64,000 nucleotides of DNA from Gamarada debralockiae (lineage: Eukaryota; Ascomycota; Leotiomycetes; Helotiales; Hyphodiscaceae), in NCBI GenBank assembly GCA_002803225.1, contig NXFV01001859.1, forward strand, positions 1 to 64,000, given 5' to 3'. The notes under the pieces were generated by a model. That model did no database searches and had not been told where the DNA came from. It saw only the letters and a list, made by a program, of their open reading frames with translations. A program made the translations under genes and the position numbers. Positions 34,356 through 46,142 of this stretch are shown in pieces (positions within the stretch are counted from its first letter, which is position 1; each line of letters opens with the position of its first letter).

Positions 34356-37300
34356 GTGGAGACAATGTTTCCAAGTGTAAAATGGCCCCTGGCTTGGTTG
34401 TGGAAATTGACGGCGGGCGGTGACTCGAAGGGGACGACGGCGACTGCATGCCCTGATTATGAATCGTCCCAGGCGTCATTCACATTTCATTCTGCCTGTG
34501 CCACAGCTATTCCTTGTGTTGAAAAGACACTTGCTGGAAAGACCGAATCTCCTCTGCAATCTGCGACGTCCTTCCCAGCAGCTATCCTAACTTCATACAC
34601 ATTCGCAAAGGATGGCACAAGTCCGGACCTACAGCCTCAGGCGTGCAGTAGGGTCTGCGAACAGGAGCCACACCGCGAAGAAAGCAGAGGATTTGACCCG
34701 AGTATGGTCGAGGACACGAGTAAGTGGAAACCCAATCTGCACTAAGCCGAGGACTGTTCTGATGACGCCTCTTAAGTGGCTGCAAGATTCTGCGACGTTG
34801 CCACCGTCGAAGCAAGCAGTGAAGAGCGCATCCAATTACCAACAGATCACAAGACTTTCCTAACTATAGATGATACATTCCGGATCGAAGAATATCTCAG
34901 GCAGTTAAGCGAAGAGTTCGGCAAACCCTTGAAGAAGGACGAAGAGCTAGTTATAATGCCCACTTGGAGGCAGAATCTGCTCAAAAAGCGTCTCAAGCGT
35001 GCACAAAATACCCCAGACCGGAGGCCTCTTCCAGGTAAAGGGGCGGAACTTTTCAGAGAATTTGCATTGACTGGCGAAAGGAGGAGTCCTGATTTCGCGG
35101 AGGGACTTGAGGAAGAGGACCACATCTGGTTACACGGAAGTTTTGAAGGAAGTTTTGAAGAGTTGAGAGAGAATGCTAATGTGCAGGATAAGATCGACGC
35201 TCACAAGGAAGACAATGTGATGGTCGCGGTTGAAGACGATAAGGTTCATGTTGATGTGAACAATAATGAGATGGTCACTAACGAGGAAAATGAAGACGAT
35301 GAGGTCGATGACGATGATGAAGACGATGAGGTCGATATTGATGAGGACGAGACTGAGATGGTCCTAGGTAAGGACCATGATATGGATATTGGTGGCGATG
35401 ATAAAAGCAATCCGTCTGTCTATGGGAGCTATTTCTCTTTCCGCGAGAGCGATTCGGACTATGATAGCAATGAAACCGACAACGAGGAGGGCTTCGCCGA
35501 CTCAGATGATGATAGCGATGGCTCCGATTATGCCTTTTGGACCCCCCGTCGCAACGTAGGTTGTAGCGTCGCCGATTCAGCATCTGTCGAGACACTCCCC
35601 TCATTGCCGGTGAGGAGGCGCCAACCGTTCAGGCGATTCAAGCCGGGAACTCCAGACCTACCGGATGGTTCAGACTTTGTGTGTGGCACTTTGGATGAAG
35701 ACCGTCCACTCGAGGATGCATACATCTCGTATAAGGCGTCGAGGGGATTTTCAAAGCATAGACAGACTCCCCAGGACATTGACCCGTCGTTCCCTGATTC
35801 CGATTCCGATGACCAGAAACTTGGGAAAGGCGATCTTCGTAAGAAGATTCTAGGGAAGCAATTTTCCGACGCGAGTCTATTGCAAAGCCAGGTATTGGAT
35901 ATAGACCAGCTCGACAGGCATGCGCCGTTTCGAATGTCCACGGCTACACGTGCCTCCCTTGCCCCCGTCCAAGGCAACCAAGTGCCATTTCGTCTTCAAT
36001 TTGATTCGTCGTATTTAGGGCAGACGCCAACACGCATTCGCCCTTTCGATTCTAAGTATACATACAGCCCGCTGAAGTATCGACACATTAGGCTTATCCG
36101 CTTCCTTGTCAATCCTCTACCCGCCCTACAAACTGTTTTTGTGCACCTTTTCGATGTTCTGCTCGAGGATGCTCCGCATTACGAAGCTCTTTCTTACAGG
36201 TGGGACAAGCATCCGAACCCCAGTGCCATTAACTGTGACGGCAAATCACTCATGATTTCGGCGAACTGTTACAAGGCGCTAAAACAGCTCAATACTGTCG
36301 GTAGACTGCTTTGGGTAGACGCTATCTGCATCAACCAGGAAGACATTATGGAGAAAGGGGAGCAGGTGTCCTTGATGTCAGAAATCTACAGCAAGGCAGG
36401 TCGTACCTTGGTATGGCTCGGTGGAGATTGTGACTCGGACTCAGACTACTTTCCGTACATGGAGTTGGCCTTATCTGATTTGCGGAGGAAGGACTTTGGA
36501 CGAGGATCAGTTTCAGTAAATGATGAGCAGGTGAGAATATCGGCAAGGCCGTTCTAGTCACGCTGACCGTCTAAATTCCAAAGGCTGATGGTATGAACAG
36601 AATCCCATTACGGCGATACTTTCGGATAATAAGGCCCCTCCCCGTGCTCTTTCGAAACTTTTGCGACGGGCTTGGTTCAGTCGCATTTGGATTCTTCAAG
36701 AAATTGCTCTTGCTAATGACATCGTGCTGTATTGTGGAACGAAGATGGTATCGTGGGCAGCCTTCTCCACTTTTCTGCGAAGGATGAGCGAAAAGTCGAA
36801 ATTGCCAAAGTCATGGCGACCTGCATGGAACCTCGTCGCATTTAGGTATATATACCAAAAGTGCAAGGGTTCAGGAGGAGTTGACATCTACACTGCGATG
36901 GTTCAATCGCGCTTCTGCCTTGCTTCGGATATGCGAGACAAAGTCTATGCTCTTCTAGGAGTATGCGATGAGCTTGCTCGTCTAGTCGGCAAGCCAGACT
37001 ATGAGCTATCCGTTGAAGAGGTCTGGATCCGGGCCGCCAGAGCGTGTCTTCAGAGCCATCTATCCATCAACGCTCTGTCTCTTGTCACCCTTGGCAAGAA
37101 CCACCTCCCTCCCAACTTCCTTCCTTCCTGGGCCGCTGACCTCGGCAAATCCAGCGCCACATGGATTCGTCGTCCCAGATCCTCATATGACACTGATGGC
37201 CAAGCAGTGATCTCTCACTGTTCTGACAAAGGCGGTTGTTTGCACGTACAAGGAGTTATAGTTGACTCGATTGCTACAAAGTCCGACAGTGGTGATGGTA

Positions 37301-37857
37301 AAGCAATGCTTCTGTCTACGTGGCGGAAGTGGTGGGAAATCTCCCAGGGTCTTGAAGGTTTTGACTCTGGACGTGTCGAAAATGTTCTTGCGTTCTGGAA
37401 GACCCTCTACGGCGACGACAAAAATTCTATCTATCTTTCGGATAATCTCCTCAAGTGGCACAGCGATGTAATTGGAGACCTGTCTGGTGCGGAGGATGTC
37501 CCGAAAAAGCATACTCCTAGCTTCGGCAAAGAAACACCTTTTGATCACGTTCGCTTCTCTGATTTCGTGGATATTACATTCGGAAGGGCCTTTGGACTCA
37601 CTGAGTCGAAATCTATAGGTTTGTTCTCCAAGGAAGCAAGAGTCGGTGATGATATTGTGCTCTTTAATGGCGCAACTACGCCATTCCTCTTGCGACGAAT
37701 TTGCCAAAAACCGGGTTTTCGGGAGGAAATGACTAGCTGCATTCGCCGTGGTTTGCTTCCATATCAGCTTGTTGGACCGTGCTATGTCCACGGTCTTATA
37801 GACAGTAGAAGGAGGTCTAATAAGCCATTGGAATATAGAGAGATTCTAATACTTTAA
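34356..37857 (+). CDS. HET-domain protein with long acidic N-terminal extension
   Basis: Predicted incompatibility-type protein. Exons 34356-34719, 34777-36530 and 36601-37857 join in frame to 1124 residues. Residues 1-435 are not part of any domain I know. They include a hydrophobic WPLAWLW near the start and an extreme Asp/Glu region (DDEVDDDDEDDEVDIDEDE, about residues 287-305). The HET core begins at about residue 565: YEALSYRWDKHPNPSAINCDG, LLWVDAICINQEDIMEKGEQ and VSLMSEIYSKAGRTLVWLGG, continuing in exon 3 with LLRRAWFSRIWILQEIAL and SDMRDKVYALLGVC. The C-terminus closes with DDIVLFNGATTPFLLR and VGPCYVHGLIDS. The exon 1-2 intron (57 nt, gtaagt...ttaag) removes a stop, which supports it. 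A shorter product starting at 34776 is possible. Confidence 0.8.
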
Positions 37858-38293
37858 GAAGTTATTTAATTAATTAAAGATTAGGCTTAACATTTCGGCT
37901 CTTGCATTAATTAACCTTCCTACCGATTCTCCTACAATAATCGACAGCTCGTCCACCGAATAAGACACTAATACTGAGAAAGGAATGATCTAATGATCTC
38001 GAGAAGGTTGGCGATTGAAATCAAACGCATCCGAAAACCCAGACCAGGAGAAAAATCAAACGACGTTGGAATATCAGAGTAGCGAACGAGGAATATGGCG
38101 GCGGAGCTAGCATCCTATCAACATCGTAAGCTGAGATAATAGGCACAAACGAGAAGAAATTGCCATCTTGAATCGATGCTAGCAGCTGTGGGTGATATAT
38201 GAAAGAAGCTTAAAGAATCTTGTCCGAGCAGATCTCCGAAGTCCGAACAATTCGCCACCCGCGTGACCCTCATTCTTACCCCTGCCTCAGATC
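37858..38293. other. Intergenic, AT-rich start
   Basis: The first 60 bases after the HET stop are AT-rich (TTATTTAATTAATTAAAG) and probably hold its 3' end. Nothing else is recognised. Confidence 0.45.
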
Positions 38294-38944
38294 TCAATCT
38301 TGAATGGGCCAAGCAGTTGACCAAACACTCGACGTATCCATCTGAAATCCCATCTCCTTAACTTCCGCTCGACCTCCAATAATCACTCTCTCCAGCGATG
38401 CAACAAGCTCATCTTTTATCTTAAACGCAGAGAATCTAGAGATCGAGATACGTCTCTCCGCTTCAAGTCCAAGCGCCAGGCCCAAAACTTTCGTTCCTCT
38501 TCAGTCCTTGCATCTTCTGATAGAGGACTTGCATCGATGAAATCGAGTTGTAGAATTTGAAGACCTTTGAGGACCGTCAGTTCCCACAGAAGTTGCTGAA
38601 AGTCTAAAACAAACTCGATGAAGCAGCCATAAAAGACCATACGAAGCTCTCGAATTGTGGAGGCGTACTTGGGCCCGCTCAGGAGCGGGACGAGACTGGT
38701 GAATGAGGACGCAACCAAGATCGAATTGAAGGCGAAGACATTAGAGCTGTAGAGGGCAAGGGATCCGAGTTTGGTAGAAGTCCCTTGAAATTCGAATGAG
38801 TGGCAAGTTCACGGCGGTTAGTTCCATGCTGCAATCGTAGATCTCGTGCGACACAGCCCGGAAGTTCCAGATCTCATCGTGGCCAAATGCGTACTGTAGA
38901 ATTCGAAGCTTGACATCGGCGGGAATAGACTCCCACGGAGACAT
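38294..38944 (-). pseudogene. F-box-like gene, frame broken
   Basis: The start MSPWESIPADVKLRILQYAF is a typical short fungal F-box/ELMO-like motif, with NFRAVSHEIYD following. After LPLIRISRDFYQ the frame runs into a stop, but another frame continues the family pattern with SLALYSSNVFAFNSILV and a region resembling fungal F-box C-termini (YASTIRELRMVFYGCFIEF). Near 38430 a third frame carries SAFKIKDELVASLERVI down to a stop at 38294. No introns fit the two changes. The original would have been a roughly 215-residue protein of the kind present in dozens of copies in these genomes. Sequence errors cannot be excluded. Confidence 0.45.
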
Positions 38945-40259
38945 CTTGTTCGTGCTGTAGCGACTGGAGGAGTCTGGATGGGATGAGACGATCGAGATGG
39001 GATGTGTGATGTGAGAAGAGACGGGAAGGAGGCTGCGAAATTGATGCAATTAAGTGCGAGATGTCAAGCGTGCTTTCCATGGTTTCTAGCTACGTGCTGG
39101 AAGGCACATTGTGGTGAATCTTCCTTCCCCGTCATGATACAGCCATATAGAAAGAGCCCCTGGCCAACCAAAGACACCCATCTCCACAGACCTCTGCGAG
39201 ATCTTCATCCTATCCTTCAACAACCTGAAAGAACTCCTCGTCGGTGAAGATGATCACTGGATCCTTGGACTGATCAGCTTGGCTCTATGATGGGGGGAAG
39301 AACTCATGGTAGAACCATTCAGGCTATCTGTTCGAAGAAAGCCACCAAGTTCTTTGTGAGAAGGCGCAATCGAATCAATCTCCCAGTCCTCGCAACCAAA
39401 TTCTATAAACAGCGTTTGCATATTGTTACTGTTGCAAGGTCATAATTGTAGAATGTGAAAGCAGCTTGACATTTAGAGAGTAGTGGCCCAAGGGCTATAT
39501 GTACAGCGTAGTGACTCATACCCTAGGCAACAGTGCCAAGTGGGTTATGACTCAGGTATCACGTTCCAACAGTTACGAACAAAAGTGCTAATATCGAAGT
39601 CATCGGGGTGAGGAAGGCTTCCGATTCAGGGCATCTGATTCTTGGCATACGACCATGAGTCTGATATACTCCATCGCGAGCTATGAAAGTCAGTACTTGG
39701 AGGCTTCAGGAGTAGGAGTGCGCACGAAAGCCACGAGTTCCGTTGTACGAAGCTGGCCCAAGAGTGACCGAGCGAAAGAGGAGGCTATGATCGAGAGGGA
39801 ACTGGCTCAGAAGCTCATGAGCTGTATTGATGGTGCAGGAGTCAAATGCAGGGCCCAGATCTGGACGAACATGATAGAAGCCATGCTCTCATCGTCGGTA
39901 GGAACCTCTGCAACGCTGCCAGTAATAATCCCCGTGTTATCGTCAGGTACTGCCATACTTTCTATAAGCTGCAGAAGATGTCTGAGCTATGGAAGACATA
40001 CAGAGTGGAAGAAGATGAGTTGGGGATGTAGCGAGACTCACTTTCAAAAAAAGTGTGAAGCTCAAAGTACCGCTTTTATCATCTTCAGCTCCATATCTCT
40101 TCGTCTCCTACCTCGCCGAGATCCTCATCTGCAGTCCAGGCCAGTATATATAAAGCAAAGAAAGTTCAAGCAGAAGCAAACGCAAAGCACACAGGTGATT
40201 TTAATTGAGCTATTTTATGTAGTCCGAGGCTCTATCGTTCCCTGATGCCGTGGCATCCC
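38945..40259. other. Gene-poor stretch
   Basis: This is 1.3 kb. A plus-strand frame from 39655 (196 codons) includes AKEEAMIERELAQKLMSCID, which looks coding-like, but it has no recognisable domain and its frame breaks near 40030. I do not call a gene. Confidence 0.4.
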
Positions 40260-42150
40260 ATTTTGAAAGAAACCTCTACCGGGAGAATCATTACCAGCTC
40301 CCAAAATTATCACAAATCCACAGAAGATCTTGCCAGGGTCTTCTTTCTCGATCTGCATCATGTCAACGCAGTGGTAGGCCTTTTCTCGTGCAGATTAGTC
40401 TCCAACATAGGCATCACTCATATTCTCATCAGCGTCGTCCTCGTCTTCAAATCCAATGCGAGATTTCTGAACTCCAACTTCAGAATCTTCGTCCCCAGAC
40501 TCCATAAATCCCATGTTCTGGAATGTTTCTCTCCATTGGGTAAAGAAATCTTTTACCTGCACAACGATGTCGTCTTTCCAAGCTTCTGGCACCGACGTAC
40601 TGGTAATCTCCCCGTTGAGAGTATCTCCCAAGGATTCAACTACATCTGCTCGCGCATCTTCATCCATGTCATTTCAAATACCCCGGATCTTATCTTCGCT
40701 GTATAGAAACGGCCAGTAGACGACTCTGATTGAGTATTTATCCCATTATTGCTTCACATCAAATGACGGGAGGTAATTTGATGTCTCAACACCTCGGACT
40801 GGCTCTGTTGGTGGGTCATGGCTAGAAACTCGTTAGTATTTGAAACGAGGGCATGAGGGTGAGTGACCTACTCTGCATTGCAGAAGCAAAGAACAATATT
40901 TCTGTCCATTTGCCGGTTCTTGTTGAAATACGCTCTTACAGTTTCCTCAGTCACCCTGCTGTATCGAATGTCTTTGTTGTTGAACGGATATTACTAATCA
41001 CTGATTCATCAGTCTCTATTAGGACTAGCGTACCGCCTCCTATTTAGAGCTTCTCTTGTAGCTAGAACTTGAGATCCTTAAATGATCGCTCCTCAATGCA
41101 ATACCATCAATTCTGCCTCTGAAACCCTCCAACTGATATATGTTCTCCGTGAACACATTGCTGCGAGCGCCCAGACATTCTTGGTAGACCAACGCTCCAT
41201 GACAGATGCGGTATCGAGATCTTACTCTGTCAGTTCTATCTCAGGATCAATTTTCTCAACTAGCCAAATGAGCGTGCCAAAACCTGCATCCTGCTCATAG
41301 GTCAAACGCATATCTTGGCCTCGCCATCGGGGCATTTGAGACTTCTATCTCCGGGAAATCATCAGCCAAGTCCGGGTTCTATTTTAGCATCAGCTGTTGT
41401 TGTGTTCTTCTAAACAGGGCCCTCTTTGCAGCTGGCGCCTTCTTCGTGACAGGGTCTTCATCTAGAATTTCGCGGGTTTAATTCTGTGCACGGCCGGTCT
41501 TGACATGGCGCTTTAGCTTTTTTCCCATCGGCGTCTTCAGTAAAGCAGTGAGCCATTGGCGTTGGTTTTCTAAAAGCTCACTGTCTTTCGGAAACTCTGT
41601 TCTTGTCACTTTGTTGATAAATGTGGTAGAAATTTGATGGGTTGTTGTGATGACACGGAACTGCTAAACGAACACCTCATATAGTTATGGAGCCTGCCAA
41701 TCATGGGCTGGAGATCTTCACAAAGAGTTCGGCCTATTCACTCGGACCACACGACCGACTGCTTAAAACTCTATCATAAGATTCTTCCCGGGCGAAACAA
41801 CAACGTTGTGGCAGCAGTGATACAGGTCAATGCCCAATGCACTGGCCTCATACATGATTATGAGGATTTTAAGGGAGTCCTTGGGGCCGTAGAATGGGGT
41901 AGCAAGCTTGACACGTTGGCCTCTTGTCAACCCTGAGTGTATAACTAGACAATCCACCTAGATATAGTTGCAAACTGCTTCCAACAATGTAGGCACGAAG
42001 GTGTTCCCGTCCGTCACCAGTAGCTTTGATTTGTTGATAAGGACAACCTCGTGGATTAGCTTGAATTGGATTCGGTAGTCGCGGCGTTCAGTAGTATTGA
42101 CAACCTTTGAGAAGACAAGCAGTTGCAACAAACCTTCGGAACGCATTAAT
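40260..42150 (-). pseudogene. Decayed SNF2-type helicase remnant
   Basis: Only the C-terminal helicase half is recognisable. On the minus strand the frame KSKLLVTDGNTFVPTLLEAV, stop, VDCLVIHSGLTRGQRVKLAT, DSLKILIIMYEASALGIDLY, HCCHNVVVSPGKN, stop, AVGRVVRV follows the order of SNF2 helicase motifs IV, V and VI (ILI..Y..SALGIDL and GRV.RV). The stop at 41958-41960 is TAG and the one at 41763-41765 is TAA; the latter sits exactly where the motif VI glutamine is expected. Downstream to 40260 there are coding-like fragments (LTYEQDAGFGTLIWLVEKID, WSTKNVWALAAMCSRRTY) and an acidic tail, all with stops. No ATPase half is found upstream; the next gene starts within 100 bp. The original was probably a SNF2-like ATPase of the repetitive kind. 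Confidence 0.6.
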
Positions 42151-42251
42151 CATATCTCCATCCGCACCACAGAACTGGTCTCCAACCGCTGAACCTTTTT
42201 CAAGATCGGTCTCCACACCTCTCTTCCATTAGTCCCAAACCATCCCCAAAG

Positions 42252-43804
42252 TCATAGCCTAGCCCTCTCGTCATCATAGCCATTTCTTCCCTGCACAACA
42301 CCAAACGCGCCTCCTCCTCTTCCAAACATCGTCCTCAAGTCTCTAGCAAGGAGTTCTGGTTTCTCGCTTGCGAAGAAATGTCCTCCGCTGTCGTTTTCAG
42401 ACTCGAAGACAACAGGTCCGAGGGTCCTGCACCAAGATTTTGGGAGGACGGAAAGTTCTTTTGGGTTGTATGCTGTGGGATGTCAGTCTTAATACTGACA
42501 GTTTTCGTGCCGATCAAGCTGGTCAAAAGGGGAAGAAGGGATGTTGGGTACGCACCAAGGCCCAGCTTCACAGTAGGGATCCAACTCTGCACCTGCTCCC
42601 TCGTAATCTTCCCTGGGCCCGGAGTAGTATGCACAACCTCGTAATAAATCCTATGCGCGGCCCCTGGCCCCGCCGTACTGAACTGATAAATGGAAACCCA
42701 CGTAAAGATTTCATCATCCGTCCACGGATACGAATCTGTCCAATCATGCAACTTCTCATAAATCCACGCCAACAGCGCCACCGGGGAGTCATTCAACGCA
42801 TACGCCAGCGTCTGCGGCTTCGTAGATTGCTCAGCATAATAACCCCTCCCTTCCTTCTGGAACCAATTCGTTCTCGCAAACCCGGCTTTCTCTTTCTCAT
42901 TATATGGACGGAGGGAGTGTTGTAAAGCGAGAATTGGATGTTTTGAGAAGGTTGGAGGATCCCCGCGGATCATGTTGATGTGTGAGGCTTTGCAGTGCTG
43001 AGGATAGAGAGCCCCGATGGCGCGGGTGATGTAGAACCCCCAGTCGCCGCCTTGTGTCACTGTTTAGGAACGAAGAGTAAGCATAAGGTCTTCTGAATCA
43101 CCCCAAAAGAGCAGGATCTGATTCAGAGGCACGAGTCTACCACCTCGCTACCCCTGAAGCGCTCCATAGTAGGAGGCAATGGAACACCAACCATATTCGT
43201 TGTAGCCCAACGAGAGCATGAGCTTGTGGCACGTCTCAGCGTATTGAGCGGCTGCGAAACCGCGGGTCTTGACGGAGGACGAGAAACCGTAGTTGGGGAG
43301 GGAAGGGGCTACGATGTGGAAGGCGGGCCCTCCGGGGGAAGAGAGGAGAGGGAGGATGTGTTGAACCTCAATAAATGATCCTGGCCCTATTTATCCGCTA
43401 TGTTAACATCTATATTCACAAGTCCTATTCCCGCGATTAAATTTGAGGGGATTGGGCGCATGGGGAAGTGAAAAGGAGGGGAACTCACAACCATGCACAA
43501 AAAGCAGCGGAATAGCGCCCTTAACATCACTCTTCTGCCACACAAAATGGATATCTAGTTCATCGAATCCGTCAACCTTGATACCAGTATGATACTGGGG
43601 AATCTTGTTAAGCCGTTCCTCAGCCTGTCTCCAATCCCATTCCTCCCACGACTTGGTCAACCTCTTCATATCCGCCAATGGTACGCCAAGATCCCATTGT
43701 GCGTTCTCCAGCTCATCCGGGAATTCCGCTAGGCTGAGTTTCGTCTTTAAGTTGTCCACCTTCTCCTGAGGGATGTTTATCTTGAACGGCTCCGGGGGTG
43801 CCAT
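42252..43804 (-). CDS. Epoxide hydrolase (microsomal/EHN type)
   Basis: Alpha/beta-hydrolase that opens epoxides to diols. Exons 43489-43804, 43192-43386, 42556-43059 and 42252-42472 give 411 residues, the normal length. The N-terminal EHN domain is clear ([20 protein letters not shown], then [15 protein letters not shown]). The first intron splits the oxyanion motif and splicing restores HGWPGSF. The nucleophile Asp lies in [13 protein letters not shown] after the second intron. The acid residue is probably in the [11 protein letters not shown] region, and the catalytic His is in [19 protein letters not shown], restored by the last intron. The tyrosines of the lid are plausible near [11 protein letters not shown]. 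There is no membrane anchor or signal peptide. It is more likely detoxification than a biosynthetic cluster, since no such genes flank it. A second ATG at 43828 is in frame upstream. Confidence 0.9.
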
Positions 43805-44330
43805 TGTGTTTTGTGGGTTGGAGAACAAGGAACAGTGAGGAATTGAAACCGTTGGATTAGTTTATATATTATGTGAAGGAGGAGATGATAAGTGCGAGAA
43901 CGAAGATAGGAGAACGTCTTACCGTCTTACTGCACCTGGAATAATTAGGTTGTTGACTTTTCTACCTTGGTCCAAATCTTCAAATGACGTCCATAACTGC
44001 CGAGAAGCTTACCCCACTCTTTTAAGGTCAAAGCTGCCTATGTAGCCAATCAGAGCTTACGATTCCGCTCACACCCTTTAGTGACAGAATGCCGCTGCGA
44101 GAAACGGCTCCGAAGAACGGTAGAGTAATACTCAAAGCAAGTAGTTATAATGTGATGTAGATAGTAGTTTGTTGTAGATTTGATATTCATTCATTGCTTG
44201 AAAGGTATTCAAAAAGCCGCCCAACGCCCCAATTATTACCAATCCACCAGGCCCGGTCTTGCTCTCCAGGTGTCACCGTGTCGACAAACTGGTTCCAAAC
44301 GCCCCTTGCTTATTCACAACCAGAATCTGA
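43805..44330. other. Intergenic, nothing recognised
   Basis: It lies between the epoxide hydrolase start and the 3' end of ecm14. No gene or RNA is recognised. Confidence 0.5.
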
Positions 44331-46142
44331 TCATCTCCTCCGTCGTCGCCTAAGCTCCCAATTCACATCCTCAATGTCATACTCAACCTCCCCTTCAAGC
44401 TCAACCAATTCATCATCTTGAGCATTCTCGTTATCCACCTCCGACACCTCCTGATGCAACTCATCCATGAGATTCTCCTCAATGCCCTTATTTCCCAGAA
44501 GGAAATCCCCGAAATACTTCACAGCGTCGAAAGCCTCTTCGCCCGTCGGCACAATGTTCTCTTTTGGTAGTAAGAAGCCATAACTTCCGGTATCTCGAAG
44601 CTTGATTTGATAACTATATCGCACTCGCATTTCATGGTAGAACCAATCGATAGCAGATCCTCCACCAGTTTCCATGCGAGATGCTCCGCCAGCTGGAGCG
44701 AATTTCGACGTGACAGCACCCTCACATGCCGATGCAACACCGTATTGTTGCCCGCTCGATATCCGGATCGCTTTTGCGAGACCCATTCCCAATTCTTCTA
44801 GATTCTCCAGGGTCGGTGGGTCGGCGTTGCAGGAATATGTGTATGGGTAGAGAACTTGTTGAGAGTATGAATGTAGATCCAGAAAGCCGACGAAATTCAC
44901 GTTGTTATTCTCGGTTTCGTTCTTAGCCCATCGTGCTAATCGCTGAGATTCGACTGCTTGGAAAGGTTCGGCGCCTGCATAGCTTTCTGAGCATGGGTTG
45001 CTTGAGAATGTGTTTCCCTCCCATTCGAATCCGAAGGCTCGGTCTAGGTCAAGACCACGACAGATGCGGAGATCGGTTTGTTGGCGATTCTTTCGCCATA
45101 GACGATCGTTCTCCCAGGTGTACACATATCCGTCCGGATTAGCCGTAGGGATGAGGACGAAGTCGAATTCCTGGAGAAGCTTCGTGATGCCTGAAGTTTT
45201 GCCATATGAAGAGATGAGTGACCAAGCGATGTATGTCACAGTGCTCACAGATATCCATTCCCTAGCATGCAAGCCTCCTGATATGATGATGGTCTTCCGT
45301 GGCTCCGATGGCTCTTGTGATAGATTGGGTGATACACCAACCCGCAATGCAGGTATATCTCGACCTTCGTAGGTTGTTCCAATATTGATCATTCGGACGT
45401 GGGTCGTAAACATCGAAGCCATCAGACGCATCCATGGTATGATGACAGAGAGTGGTTGGTAATTCTGGAAGAAGATATTTTCAACTCCATCTGATGCCCT
45501 CAGGATTGGTGTGAAAGCTTGTGCGTGGGTCGGTGGTGACGATGGCTCACCAATGGTTATGGAGGGGTAGGATTGATAGATCGTCTTAGCCAGGTCTGGC
45601 ATAAGATTCGAATATGCTTTTTGGAGTGAGTTTGGAAGCAATCCGAGGAGTGATGGTATCTAGTCTGTCAGTCAGGTCCTTTGCGGGGTAGTGATAAGAC
45701 GTACATCATCTTCTCTGAGACGGATATCAGCCCAATTACTCATGAACTCCCACACGTCCAAGAAAAGTGTGTCTGCTGCCTCTGCCAATGCTTGCTCCTC
45801 ATATGTCGTACTCAGATTGAATCGAAGGACCACATCTCCTCCATACTTAGCCAACAATGTCGAAGGCAGCTGCGAGTTCGTAGGACGAAGGGTATGCTTA
45901 TCGCAACCAGCCTTCACTGTCTTCGGTGGTAGGCCAAACACCTTCTCTATCGCGGTATCTCGGAGCCAGGTCAACTGTGGGAAGACACTTCGATGCTTGG
46001 GCGATTGTTCTGGATGACGTTGAGTGGCTGAAAAGCCGCTACTGCTACCAGCCCAGGGGACAACGAAGGCTTGTATGGGCGCACATAACAGGAGGACAAA
46101 AGAGAAGAATAGCAGTGACAGCGTGTTATGCGATGGTTGCAT
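44331..46142 (-). CDS. Inactive metallocarboxypeptidase Ecm14
   Basis: Secreted or vacuolar M14-family pseudopeptidase linked to cell-wall phenotypes in yeast. Exons 45705-46142 and 44331-45659 give 588 residues, the usual Ecm14 size. Residues 1-25 ([17 protein letters not shown]) are a strong signal peptide. The propeptide spans about residues 50-175. The peptidase domain keeps the zinc ligands in [11 protein letters not shown] (His and Glu) and FLDLHSYSQ (His), and the substrate-binding TANPDGY. The catalytic glutamate of active carboxypeptidases (ELRDTG) is replaced by lysine in [16 protein letters not shown], as described for Ecm14 orthologues. Two cysteine pairs are visible (CRGLDLDR region, NPCSES). 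The C-terminal 50 residues are acidic and end with RRRRRR. The neighbouring Sec7 gene is divergent across 784 bp. Confidence 0.93.

Noticed and set aside
37183..37791. 202-codon minus-strand frame inside the large HET gene
   Set aside because: It is antisense to the well-supported exon 3 and has no domain; a shadow frame.
38850..39080. Reading the 38.3-39.0 kb F-box region as an intact spliced gene
   Set aside because: No GT..AG pair restores the frame between DFYQ and SLALYSSNVF.
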